Source: Klebsiella pneumoniae (GTDB taxonomy: Bacteria > Pseudomonadota > Gammaproteobacteria > Enterobacterales > Enterobacteriaceae). Taken from it: 64,000 bases of DNA. The stretch covers positions 2,338,600 through 2,402,599 of the forward strand of contig NZ_KN046818.1 of assembly GCF_000742135.1 (NCBI RefSeq). Reading direction: 5' to 3'. Position numbers and translations under genes: made by a program. The notes beneath the pieces are model-generated. The model was not told the origin of the DNA and ran no database searches. It worked only from the letters and a program-made list of their open reading frames with translations. This document shows, in pieces, positions 44,486 to 51,897 of this stretch. Position 1 is the stretch's first letter; each line of letters begins with the position of its first letter.

Positions 44486-45235
44486 TCAGCTTCTGACTGC
44501 CAGTTTTTCGCGAGTTGGGCCTTCAAAGTAGATGCTCCTGATATGGCAATTACGGGGTTGAGTCAGCACAAAGCGAATTGTTTCCCAGACTGAACGCCCA
44601 TTCATCAGACGTTCCCCCATTTTGGGCTGGCTATCGACAAACGCCTCTAACCCTGTCAGCTCGAAATCCGGGGGATACAACCCAGTCACACGTATATTTT
44701 CTTTAGACAACTGGTACGAAAGTTTAGTTGTAAACCCGCTAAGCCCGTGTTTACTGGCAAAAAAAGCGGGGTGCGCAATTGAATCTGTAAAATTAGGAAT
44801 CCCACATGAAGATATAATTGAGACGATATCCGCACTTTCTGAACGTCTTAACCCGGGTAGCAATGCCTGAGTCAGCAGAATAGAACCTGTCAGGCCTGAA
44901 CTGATAGTATTTATGATTTCTGTGTCTGATTGATCGTCTAACGTTCCTGAAAGCCACTGAGCAGCATTGAGGATTAAAATGTCTATGGGCTTGTCTAAAG
45001 TTAACAACTGTGAAGAAAACTGAGAAAGGGATTCAGGTAGGGTTAAATCACAGAGATGCCCTTTCGCCATTCCGCCTTCAGCCGTAATGATACTGCAAGT
45101 TTTTTGAATGTCATCAGCGCGCCTCGCGCAAAAATCCACCTCGACGCCTTCTCGCGCTAACCATACGCTCAGCGCCTGACCAAATCCCGTGCCACCACCG
45201 GTAATTACAGCTCTTTTACCTCTCAGCATCTTCAT
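44486..45235 (-). CDS. Short-chain dehydrogenase-like protein with altered active site
   Basis: This 249-residue Rossmann protein of the classical SDR size has the cofactor motif ITGGGTGFGQALS and ILNAAQW in place of NNAG. Catalytic Ser142/143 is in SIISSCGIP. The YxxxK motif reads F-F-A-S-K at 158-162, so the catalytic Tyr is Phe while the Lys is kept. Classical SDR chemistry would be weak or absent. It could be a binding protein or a decaying gene. It converges on the amidotransferase gene and is flanked on both sides by the local repeat. Confidence 0.83.
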   Translation of the reverse strand: MKMLRGKRAVITGGGTGFGQALSVWLAREGVEVDFCARRADDIQKTCSIITAEGGMAKGHLCDLTLPESLSQFSSQLLTLDKPIDILILNAAQWLSGTLDDQSDTEIINTISSGLTGSILLTQALLPGLRRSESADIVSIISSCGIPNFTDSIAHPAFFASKHGLSGFTTKLSYQLSKENIRVTGLYPPDFELTGLEAFVDSQPKMGERLMNGRSVWETIRFVLTQPRNCHIRSIYFEGPTREKLAVRS

Positions 45236-45554
45236 CCATCCTTTATTAATGAATAGGGGGGAATGTAGATATATATGAGGAAGCAGATTGACATCTTTCA
45301 GTTAGTGCCATTTTTTGACGATAGGGATAAGTTGTACTGCTACATTTCCATCGCGCTCCTGTGGGCATGCAACATCCGCTCCTGGCACTAGTCTGCCGTA
45401 AAGGGCAGCTTTAAGCGAGGAGCGGACGAGCTAACGCAGGTGAAGATCCGCTGTGAGCGAAAAGCGGATTTTTGTCGTTCTGTCATCAAAACTGGCGACT
45501 TATATTAGGATATCGCAATACCCCTCGCCCTCAGGCTACGTCTGCTTGAATTGA
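45236..45554. other. Intergenic region holding a repeat copy
   Basis: No gene seen. The main content is the third repeat copy. The last 40 bases before the isochorismatase fragment match nothing recognised. Confidence 0.5.
45374..45471 (+). repeat. Dispersed intergenic repeat, copy 3
   Basis: It begins ATCCGCTCCTGGCACTAG, has an inner GAGGAGCGGACGAGCTAA and GTGAAGATCCGCTGTGAG, and ends AAAAGCGGATTTTTG. It is longer than copy 2 and could contain two fused units. Confidence 0.65.
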
Positions 45555-46064
45555 TTGCCTCAAGAAGGCGGAGGCGGCTTTCCGCTGATTGCCGCTACGC
45601 GCACAGCAGGCGTACCGGTCATTTATGTCAGCGTCGGATTCCGCAAGGGGTATCCAGAGGTCAGCAAAAACAACACTATCTTCGCTTCGATTAAGGAGAA
45701 TGGAGTTTTTATGGCTGATAACGAGAGCACGGCTATTCATCCTGATGTTGCTCCAGCAGAAAATGAAGTCGTCATCGTCAAACGCAGAGTCGGAGCTTTC
45801 TCGTTTAGTGAACTTGAGATGATCCTTCGTGCTCAAGGCATCGAAAACCTGATTCTTACGGGTGTAACTACCAGTCGTGTGGTGCTTTCCACAGTCGGAC
45901 AAGCTTTTGATCTGGATTACCGCCTTATCGTTGTGAATGATTATTGCGCAGATCTAGATCCTGACACCAATATGTTTTTACTTAAAAAAGTTCTACCTCA
46001 ACATGCTTTTGTTACCAGTTCCTCTGAAATATCAAAACCTGGGCATAAAACTATGAATTTCTGA
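45555..46064 (+). pseudogene. Isochorismatase-family hydrolase, 5'-truncated
   Basis: About 160 codons of a cysteine hydrolase of the isochorismatase family remain: AATRTAGVPVIYVSVGFRKG, the lysine motif VVIVKRRVGAFSFSELEM and the nucleophile region IENLILTGVTTSRVVLSTVG. The residue at the usual Cys position is Thr/Ser (GVTTSR instead of GVCT). The N-terminal strand with the catalytic Asp (about 35 residues) is missing, and the start region is unrelated sequence. Loss of both Asp and Cys argues for a non-functional remnant. Confidence 0.72.
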
Positions 46065-46110
46065 CGTCAAAAAACGGGAGGATATAACCGGGGATCCCCA
46101 GTCATCTGAA

Positions 46111-46283
46111 CGTCCGCTCCTGGTGGCGATAGTCAGCATCATGTCTGGCCCAGGAGAAATCTCCAGAAGCGTCAGTGCGAGAAGGAAAGTCATAAACGTT
46201 TCGATGGAAGGCATCCTGGTAGAGTCCGAAAACATATTTCCGCTACGTTACCTCCGTTCGATGCGGGCAAGAAGCGGACGTTG
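46111..46283 (-). pseudogene. LysE-family exporter N-terminal fragment inside repeat ends
   Basis: A leftward start at 46214 encodes MPSIETFMTFLLALTLLEIS then PGPDMMLTIA, the first helix of a LysE/RhtB-family amino-acid exporter. It then runs into the repeat sequence GTCCGCTCCTGG at 46111-46122, and no further exporter sequence follows. On the other side the fragment is bounded by AGCGGACGTTG at 46273-46283. A whole exporter has about 205 residues, so only some 30 remain. The repeat family has replaced the rest, or a deletion occurred between its copies. Confidence 0.7.
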
Positions 46284-46324
46284 TACTTCAATCATCATCG
46301 ATTTGAATGACAGCAAGGTAACGG

Positions 46325-46942
46325 CTAATCCAGGTGACGTAAATGTGTCGCGATCCCCCAGCTTAGAACGGTACAGCTTCCATTAATCAGCTCGAAAACG
46401 GCGTAACTCGCATTGGGTTGTGCATAGCGGTGAAAATCATCCACAGATCCACTTTTTAATGTCGCAAGCACGCCCTGAATGACCTGCCCGTGAGACACAA
46501 TACATATTGTTCGATGATGATGTTTTTTTTCCAGACTGGATAAAAAATGTATCATTCGCTGCGAAGCATCTGAGAGAGACTCACCCCCTGGCGGACAATA
46601 CTCTGCATCCAGGGTGAATAATGCTTCTGCGGCGTCCGGATTATTTTGCAGCAGCGCTACGGTTGTCATGCCTTCAAACTGACCAAAAGCCTGTTCTTTC
46701 AGAGCCGGTTCAGCTATCAGTGAACAATAAAAACGCTCAGCCAGGCGCTGTCCCATTTGCCAGGCCCGGCCAAGTGGAGACGCGTAAACACATTCTACCC
46801 GGTAATCACTCTCTGCAAACGCTGCCAATAAAGCTGATGTTTGACGCTCCCCACGAAGCGTCAATGCGCTATCACTATGTCCCTGAATAATATTTTTTAC
46901 ATTCCATTCTGTTTCCGCGTGTCGAACCAGTATCACTTGCAT
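46325..46942 (-). CDS. Histidine phosphatase (phosphoglycerate mutase-like)
   Basis: This 205-residue phosphatase of the histidine acid branch has the signature MQVILVRHAETEWNVKNII with the phospho-accepting His, ASPLGRAWQMGQRLAE, KEQAFGQFEGMTT and the second His in IVSHGQVIQGV. Small-molecule phosphatase activity (for example on sugar phosphates or alpha-ribazole phosphate) is typical. The start is the second ATG at 46942. It is an isolated gene in the repeat-rich stretch. Confidence 0.9.
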   Translation of the reverse strand: MQVILVRHAETEWNVKNIIQGHSDSALTLRGERQTSALLAAFAESDYRVECVYASPLGRAWQMGQRLAERFYCSLIAEPALKEQAFGQFEGMTTVALLQNNPDAAEALFTLDAEYCPPGGESLSDASQRMIHFLSSLEKKHHHRTICIVSHGQVIQGVLATLKSGSVDDFHRYAQPNASYAVFELINGSCTVLSWGIATHLRHLD

Positions 46943-47099
46943 CATTGCAGGGTCACATAAGCCGTTATTTGAAATGTTATCATCTAAAAACCCTCCTTTG
47001 ATATGCAGGCAAGTTCTCAGCTCTCGACGAAAAACAGGAACAAGTGTAGCTGATAATGGTTATGTTCAGCTTCAGAAGTGACGTAGTTATCGACGTTAA

Positions 47100-47125
47100 C
47101 GTCTGCTCTGGCACAGAGCGAACGC
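47100..47125 (+). repeat. Dispersed intergenic repeat, copy 5 (partial)
   Basis: CGTCTGCTCTGGCACAGAGCG followed by AACGC. It matches the left end of copy 2 with small changes. It lies just outside the small membrane protein gene. Confidence 0.55.
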
Positions 47126-47164
47126 TTCCCCTTGTCGACGCGAAAAGCAACTCTGCCCATGCCT

Positions 47165-47413
47165 CTATCTCAGTAATACCTGTATCAGTTGAACGACGAT
47201 ATACACTCCCGCTATCACCTGTATGACCCGGAACCCCCATCTCAGATAGCGCCATTGATAACGTTCTCTGGCATCAGCTGCTTCAATGGCGGGCTCGGAA
47301 CGTTTTCTTTTCCTGGTCCTGAATGTATCGAATCCCCACAGGACGAGAAGAAAGATGATGATAATTTTTTCAACGATAAGATGGTTCACAAAGAGAGACT
47401 CCGGTCTTCTCAC
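47165..47413 (-). CDS. Small membrane protein, hypothetical
   Basis: This 82-residue protein has two hydrophobic segments, LIVEKIIIIFLLVLWGFDTF near residues 12-31 and VIQVIAGVYIVVQLIQVLL near 63-81, with a strongly basic, charged loop (RTRKRKRSEPAIEAADARER) between. A hairpin topology with a cytosolic loop is likely. I do not recognise a family. Confidence 0.5.
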   Translation of the reverse strand: MRRPESLFVNHLIVEKIIIIFLLVLWGFDTFRTRKRKRSEPAIEAADARERYQWRYLRWGFRVIQVIAGVYIVVQLIQVLLR

Positions 47414-47591
47414 GGTTACAGGCAGAATAGATAAACCGCCTGGATGTAGCCACCACTAAATGTAGGGGTACCTGAAGACGAAGCCAGGCATTCCACGATT
47501 ATTTGTCTTATGACCGCGTAAACGCATAGCAACGCCATAAAAGCGACATTCATTTCCGACACATGCTGCCGGAGTCCCCTTCTCCGACGCC

Positions 47592-48359
47592 TCAGGCTGG
47601 GTGATAAAACGACGGCGGCTGCCCGGTCACGCGGCGGAACATGGTGGCGAAAGAGGACGCATTGTCGTATCCAAGGGATAATGCCACTTCGTTCACCGGT
47701 TTGCCTGCTATCAACCATGCCAGGGCGCTCACCACGCAGGCTCGCTGACGCCAGGCGGAAAATGACAGGCCCAGCTGCTTCAGGAAATGGCGGCGAAAGG
47801 TACTAGGACTCATAAACAGCGCCCTGGCCCAGCGCGCCGCAGGATCATGGATAGAGGGGTTAAGCAAAAAAGCCTGACAAAGCGCCAGCAGCGCCGGATG
47901 CTGCGGCAACGGAATGTCAAATTCGCGGACCGGCATAGCGGCCAGTTCCAGCAACATCAACTGTATCAGCGTGCGATCGCGTGGGCTGTCGTACAACGGT
48001 GGTAAATCCACAGCCTCAAGCAGTAGCTGGCGCAACAGCGGCGAGACGCTGATCACTTCGCAACGACGGTGTTTAATGAAAGCGGCCACACAGTCTGGCT
48101 CAATATACAAGCTACGCGTGGTCACCCCTGCAAATCTGACGGCATGCACGGTTTCAGGGGGGATCCAGACAGCGTGTTGCGGAAGAACCACCCATTCTCC
48201 GTCCTGCGTAGTGACATACATCAGTCCGGTCGCGCCATACAGCAGCTGTGCGCGACGATGCTGGTGCGGGGGCAGGATAAACCCTTGCGCATAGTCATTA
48301 CCTAACGCCACCACATCACGATCGAGTCGATCGACCTCGTCAATTTTTACGTTGCGCAC
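47592..48359 (-). CDS. AraC-family transcriptional regulator (cupin type)
   Basis: This 255-residue regulator has a cupin sensor (ILPPHQHRRAQLLYGATGLM and LPQHAVWIPPETVHAVRF) and the AraC domain (WARALFMSPSTFRRHFLKQL and KPVNEVALSLGYDNASSFATMF). It is divergent from a TSUP permease, the likely target, with 109 bp between them. It belongs to the same subgroup as the AraC protein at 42733-43533. Confidence 0.92.
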   Translation of the reverse strand: MRNVKIDEVDRLDRDVVALGNDYAQGFILPPHQHRRAQLLYGATGLMYVTTQDGEWVVLPQHAVWIPPETVHAVRFAGVTTRSLYIEPDCVAAFIKHRRCEVISVSPLLRQLLLEAVDLPPLYDSPRDRTLIQLMLLELAAMPVREFDIPLPQHPALLALCQAFLLNPSIHDPAARWARALFMSPSTFRRHFLKQLGLSFSAWRQRACVVSALAWLIAGKPVNEVALSLGYDNASSFATMFRRVTGQPPSFYHPA

Positions 48360-48468
48360 CCCTGCCTCCCTCTGACCGATTTACAAAGGTAATTGAGCGC
48401 TACGCAAATGGGAAGCAGTACGCGACCGGTATAAGCTGCTCGCTCATTTTCAGGTCGGGGATACTCTC

Positions 48469-49260
48469 TTGAATGAGATCGTTATTATTGCGCTGGCAGG
48501 CTTTACTACCGGCATTACCACGGTGCTGTTCGGCTTCGGCGGCGGCTTTGTGGTGGTGCCCTTTGTCTATCAACTGATGCTCCGGCAGCCGGCGATTGCG
48601 GGCAACGCCATGCATGTCGCGGTGGCTACCTCAACGGCGGTGATGATATTTAACGCCGGCTGGGTCAGCTATCGAAACTGGCGGGCGGGCAGGCTTGCCG
48701 CGCAGACGCTGTTTCCGTTGTTATGGTTTATTGCCATTGGGGCGGTGGTGGGCTCCTGTCTGGCGGGGATATTGAGCGAGAATATTGTTCGCGCGCTGTT
48801 TATTCTCTATATGCTGGCAACCATCAGCGATTGTTTGTTGCGCAAGGGTTTTTTCACGGGCAGCGCTCGGCGTCGCCTGTCCCTGCCAGTGGTCACCGGC
48901 GGCGGTGTGATTATCGGTACGATCGCCGCATTGCTGGGCGTGGGCGGCAGCGTCATGACGGTGCCCCTGCTACGGCGACACGGGTATGCAATGCAGGAGT
49001 GCGTTAGCGCATCCAACCCGCTTTCTTTGCCCGTGGCGCTATGCGGGGCTGTGACCTATGCCGTTATTGGCTGGCACAGCATTCCGCTGAGCGGATTTCT
49101 GGGGTTTATCAGCCTGAAAATTTTAGGCCTGCTCGTCCTGACCGGCTGGGCCGGGATAGTGTTTAGCCGCCGGGCAATCCCTGCGGTACCTGATGTATGG
49201 TATGCGCGCATCTATGTGCTGCTGCTGTGCCTGGTACTCCTCGCCATGCTTATTCAATAA
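48469..49260 (+). CDS. TSUP-family (TauE/SafE) permease
   Basis: This 263-residue membrane protein has about eight helices and two TSUP repeats: ALAGFTTGITTVLFGFGGGFVV and its partner IIGTIAALLGVGGSVMTVPLL. TSUP proteins export or import sulfur-containing or other organic anions. The start appears to be a TTG at 48469, nine bases after GGGG; no in-frame ATG fits better. It is divergent from an AraC regulator. Confidence 0.88.
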   Translation: MNEIVIIALAGFTTGITTVLFGFGGGFVVVPFVYQLMLRQPAIAGNAMHVAVATSTAVMIFNAGWVSYRNWRAGRLAAQTLFPLLWFIAIGAVVGSCLAGILSENIVRALFILYMLATISDCLLRKGFFTGSARRRLSLPVVTGGGVIIGTIAALLGVGGSVMTVPLLRRHGYAMQECVSASNPLSLPVALCGAVTYAVIGWHSIPLSGFLGFISLKILGLLVLTGWAGIVFSRRAIPAVPDVWYARIYVLLLCLVLLAMLIQ

Positions 49261-49307
49261 TCAAATTACATTCTGGTGAACCGGTGTAACAGACGCGGCC
49301 GGGCGGA

Positions 49308-49330
49308 GCCCTCTCCCTGGAGAGAGGGCC
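49308..49330. terminator. Hairpin between TSUP gene and hpxB
   Basis: GCCCTCTC pairs with GAGAGGGC (8 bp, six-base loop) between the converging permease and allantoinase genes. It is probably a bidirectional transcription end. Confidence 0.5.
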
Positions 49331-49348
49331 AGGTTCAGGGGCAACAAG

Positions 49349-50281
49349 CTACCCGCGATACGGATGGGTTTCGCGCCAGTGGTCGGCAATCTGCTGCCGG
49401 GTGCAGACCCACACCTTGTCGTGCTGCTGGATATAGTCAAGGAAACGCTGCAGCGCGCGGAAACGGCCCGGACGCCCAAGCAGCCGGCAGTGCATTCCCA
49501 CGGACATCATCTTCGGCGCGGTTTCACCCTCGGCGTACAGCACGTCAAAGCTGTCTTTCAGATAGGTATAAAACTGCTCCGCGGTGTTGAATCCCTGGGC
49601 GGTGGCGAAGCGCATGTCGTTGGCGTCGAGGGTATAAGGCACGATCAGGTGCGGCCGCTGGCTGCCGTCGCTGCAGGCCACTTCGCTCCAGAAAGGTAAA
49701 TCATCGCCGCAATAATCGCTGTCGTAGTCAAAGCCGCCGTGCTCCACCACCAGCTGGCGGGTGTTAGGGCTGTCGCGGCCGGTATACCAGCCGGTGGGCG
49801 GTTTGCCGAACAGGTCGGTCAGTACCTGCACCGCTTTGCGCAGATGCTCGCGCTCCTCGGCGATATCCATGTGCTGATAGTGGATCCAGCGCCAGCCGTG
49901 GCTGACCACATCGTAATCCGCGGCCTTGATCGCCGCCACAATCTCCGGATGCCGCGCCAGCGCCATCGCCACGCCGAAGACCGTCAACGGCAGCCCGCGC
50001 TGGCTGAACTCGCGATGGATGCGCCAGAACCCTGCCCGGCTGCCGTACTCATAGAGTGAATCCATCGACATATGGCGCGCCGGGTAGCTGGCGGCGCCGA
50101 TAATATCGGACAGGAACTGTTCCGAACCCGCATCGCCATGCAGGACGTGATTCTCCGCGCCTTCCTCATAGTTGAGGACAAACTGCACCGCGATCCGCGC
50201 CCCACCCGGCCAGCGCGCGTGCGGCGGTTCCCCTGCGTAACCTCGCAGATCGCGAGGATAGTGTTCCTGGTTCTCTCCCAT
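49349..50281 (-). CDS. hpxB: Allantoinase (PuuE, polysaccharide-deacetylase type)
   Basis: This 310-residue metal-light allantoinase of the polysaccharide deacetylase fold shows RDLRGYAGEPPHARWPGGARI at the start, the YEYGSRAGFWRIHREF motif, EIVAAIKAADYDVVSHGWRWI with the catalytic His/Trp, and GWYTGRDSPNTRQLVVEHGG. It opens the hydantoin ring of allantoin to allantoate, feeding the hpxK branch 25 kb away. It is the last gene of hpxSAB and lies 12 bp after hpxA. It belongs to the PuuE class and not the AllB class. Confidence 0.92.
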   Translation of the reverse strand: MGENQEHYPRDLRGYAGEPPHARWPGGARIAVQFVLNYEEGAENHVLHGDAGSEQFLSDIIGAASYPARHMSMDSLYEYGSRAGFWRIHREFSQRGLPLTVFGVAMALARHPEIVAAIKAADYDVVSHGWRWIHYQHMDIAEEREHLRKAVQVLTDLFGKPPTGWYTGRDSPNTRQLVVEHGGFDYDSDYCGDDLPFWSEVACSDGSQRPHLIVPYTLDANDMRFATAQGFNTAEQFYTYLKDSFDVLYAEGETAPKMMSVGMHCRLLGRPGRFRALQRFLDYIQQHDKVWVCTRQQIADHWRETHPYRG

Positions 50282-50293
50282 CTCCTGCCCCTT

Positions 50294-51037
50294 TTAAAAT
50301 GGATTTAACGACTGAAACTGTCCGCTTAACGCTTTTTTCTCCGGGAACGCTAAGTCCCCATGCTTGCTGGTCGCCAGGCCCAGCGCGACCAGCGACTCCA
50401 CCATCTTCACCGCCGCGCTGACGCCATCGATCACCGGCACCCGTAGCTCGCGGGTCAGCTCCTGCGCCAGGGTCGCCATCCCGCCGCAGCCAAGAACAAT
50501 CGCCCCGCTGCCATCCTCTTTCAGCGCGCGAATGCAGCGCTCACGCACTTTCTCCTGTGCCAGGCCACTGCCGTCTTCCAGCGCCAGCACCGGCAAATCA
50601 ATGGCGTGTAGCGCCGCGCAATGTTGATGAAATCCGTACTGGTGCAGCAAATGACGGGCGATGATCAGCGTGCGCGGCAGCGTGGTCACAATGGAGAAAC
50701 GGGTGGCGACCATCGTCGCCATATGCATTGCCGCCTCCGCGATACCGATCACCGGCCCCTGGGCCAGCTCCCGCGCCGCCAGCAGCGCCGGGTCGCCGAA
50801 GCAGGCGATCACATGCCCATCCACTCCCTGCTCGCGTCCGGCCCTGATCTGCTCCAGCACGCCGACTGCCGCGATGGCTTCGTCAAAGTGGCCCTCAATT
50901 GACGGCACCCCGGCGCGGGGACAGACCGCAAGGATCTCGGTGCCCGGCGCAGCGACCGCACGCGTGGCGGCGCCTATCGTTTCGGTCATCGCCAGGCTGG
51001 TGTTGGGGTTAATCACTTGTATACGAACGGAAGACAT
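50294..51037 (-). CDS. hpxA: Allantoin racemase
   Basis: This 247-residue Asp/Glu/hydantoin racemase fold protein starts SSVRIQVINPNTSLAMTETI. Both catalytic Cys are present, in VIACFGDPALLAARELA and IVLGCGGMATLAQEL. K. pneumoniae HpxA interconverts R- and S-allantoin so that all allantoin can be hydrolysed by HpxB. The start at 51037 overlaps the hpxS stop by one base (TGATG). A longer frame upstream lies inside hpxS. Confidence 0.92.
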   Translation of the reverse strand: MSSVRIQVINPNTSLAMTETIGAATRAVAAPGTEILAVCPRAGVPSIEGHFDEAIAAVGVLEQIRAGREQGVDGHVIACFGDPALLAARELAQGPVIGIAEAAMHMATMVATRFSIVTTLPRTLIIARHLLHQYGFHQHCAALHAIDLPVLALEDGSGLAQEKVRERCIRALKEDGSGAIVLGCGGMATLAQELTRELRVPVIDGVSAAVKMVESLVALGLATSKHGDLAFPEKKALSGQFQSLNPF

Positions 51038-51753
51038 CACGACTCCTTGTGGCCGGCGAACAGCTGGGAAAAATCGGGCAGGCTGACGCCATCGCGCTCG
51101 AAGCACAGGCTGGCGACAATATGATCAAAATGGTGCATCAGCGCCTCGCTGAGCGGCTGCAGGGCTTTATCCCGCAGCAAACCGACCAACTGCTGGTGTT
51201 CGTCGCAACGGCAGCCCTGTCGCCAGGGGGCGCCCCAGGCGGCAATCACTAAAGAGGAGCGCTGGCTGAGGCGGGTCACCATCTCGGTGAGCACCGGGTT
51301 GCCGGAGATAGCCTGCAGCTGAATATGAAAGTCAGCGGAGTGGCGGATCGCCGCCGGGCCGTCGTGCGCCGCATGGGCCTGCTGTTCACGCTGAATAATG
51401 TTCTCCAGCGCCGCCAGATGCGGCGGCTGGCAGCGCGCGATCACATCGGGGAGATTGGCGACCTCGAGCAGCGCCCGGGTGCGAAAGATCGCCTGGGACT
51501 CTTCCACGCTCGGGCTGGTGACGTGTGCACCACGTTTGGGCGTCAACGTGACCAGTTGCACAGCGGCGAGTCGTTGCAGCACCTTTCTGATGCCGGTGCG
51601 GCTCACGGCGAACACCTCCGCCAGCGCCTCTTCCGGCAGTTTGCTGCCCGGCGGCAGCTGATGTTCGACGATAGCCGTCATCAGCGCCTGGTAAATGCTT
51701 TCGTCCTTGTCCTGCAGCGCTGGCGCGGCCTGGAGACGATGTTCATTATTCAT
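51037..51753 (-). CDS. hpxS: GntR-family transcriptional regulator of allantoin genes
   Basis: This 238-residue regulator has the GntR/FadR winged helix (ALMTAIVEHQLPPGSKLPEEA, LAEVFAVSRTGIRKVLQRL) and an FCD-type helical effector domain (FRTRALLEVANLPDV, HSADFHIQLQAISGNPVL). As I recall, HpxS senses allantoin and represses or activates hpxSAB together with NAC. It autoregulates the operon from two GTATAC sites just upstream. Confidence 0.92.
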   Translation of the reverse strand: MNNEHRLQAAPALQDKDESIYQALMTAIVEHQLPPGSKLPEEALAEVFAVSRTGIRKVLQRLAAVQLVTLTPKRGAHVTSPSVEESQAIFRTRALLEVANLPDVIARCQPPHLAALENIIQREQQAHAAHDGPAAIRHSADFHIQLQAISGNPVLTEMVTRLSQRSSLVIAAWGAPWRQGCRCDEHQQLVGLLRDKALQPLSEALMHHFDHIVASLCFERDGVSLPDFSQLFAGHKES

Positions 51754-51786
51754 TAACCCACTCCGGTTTCACTTATCGATAGCAGA

Positions 51787-51818
51787 TCGTATACATAAAA
51801 TTTATTTTTTGTATACAA
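51787..51818. promoter_or_regulatory. Tandem HpxS operators with a NAC-type site
   Basis: TCGTATACAT (51787-51796) and TTGTATACAA (51809-51818) are two GntR-type palindromes 22 bp apart, centre to centre. Between and overlapping them is ATA-N9-TAT at 51791-51805, the NAC consensus. This fits the published picture, as I recall it, of HpxS sites S1/S2 with a NAC site at the hpxSAB promoter. Confidence 0.8.
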
Positions 51819-51830
51819 GATTCATCATTC

Positions 51831-51846
51831 TGGCCTGGATCCTGCA
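51831..51846 (+). promoter_or_regulatory. Possible sigma-54 promoter of hpxC
   Basis: TGGCCTGGATCCTGCA has the GG-N10-GC spacing, but its -24 and -12 flanks are weaker than at hpxF or guaD. It lies 52 bp before hpxC. Confidence 0.45.
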
Positions 51847-51897
51847 ATAGCCTCAGCAATCCATATCAAAGGGTTTTCATTCAGAGGAGCAGGTTTC

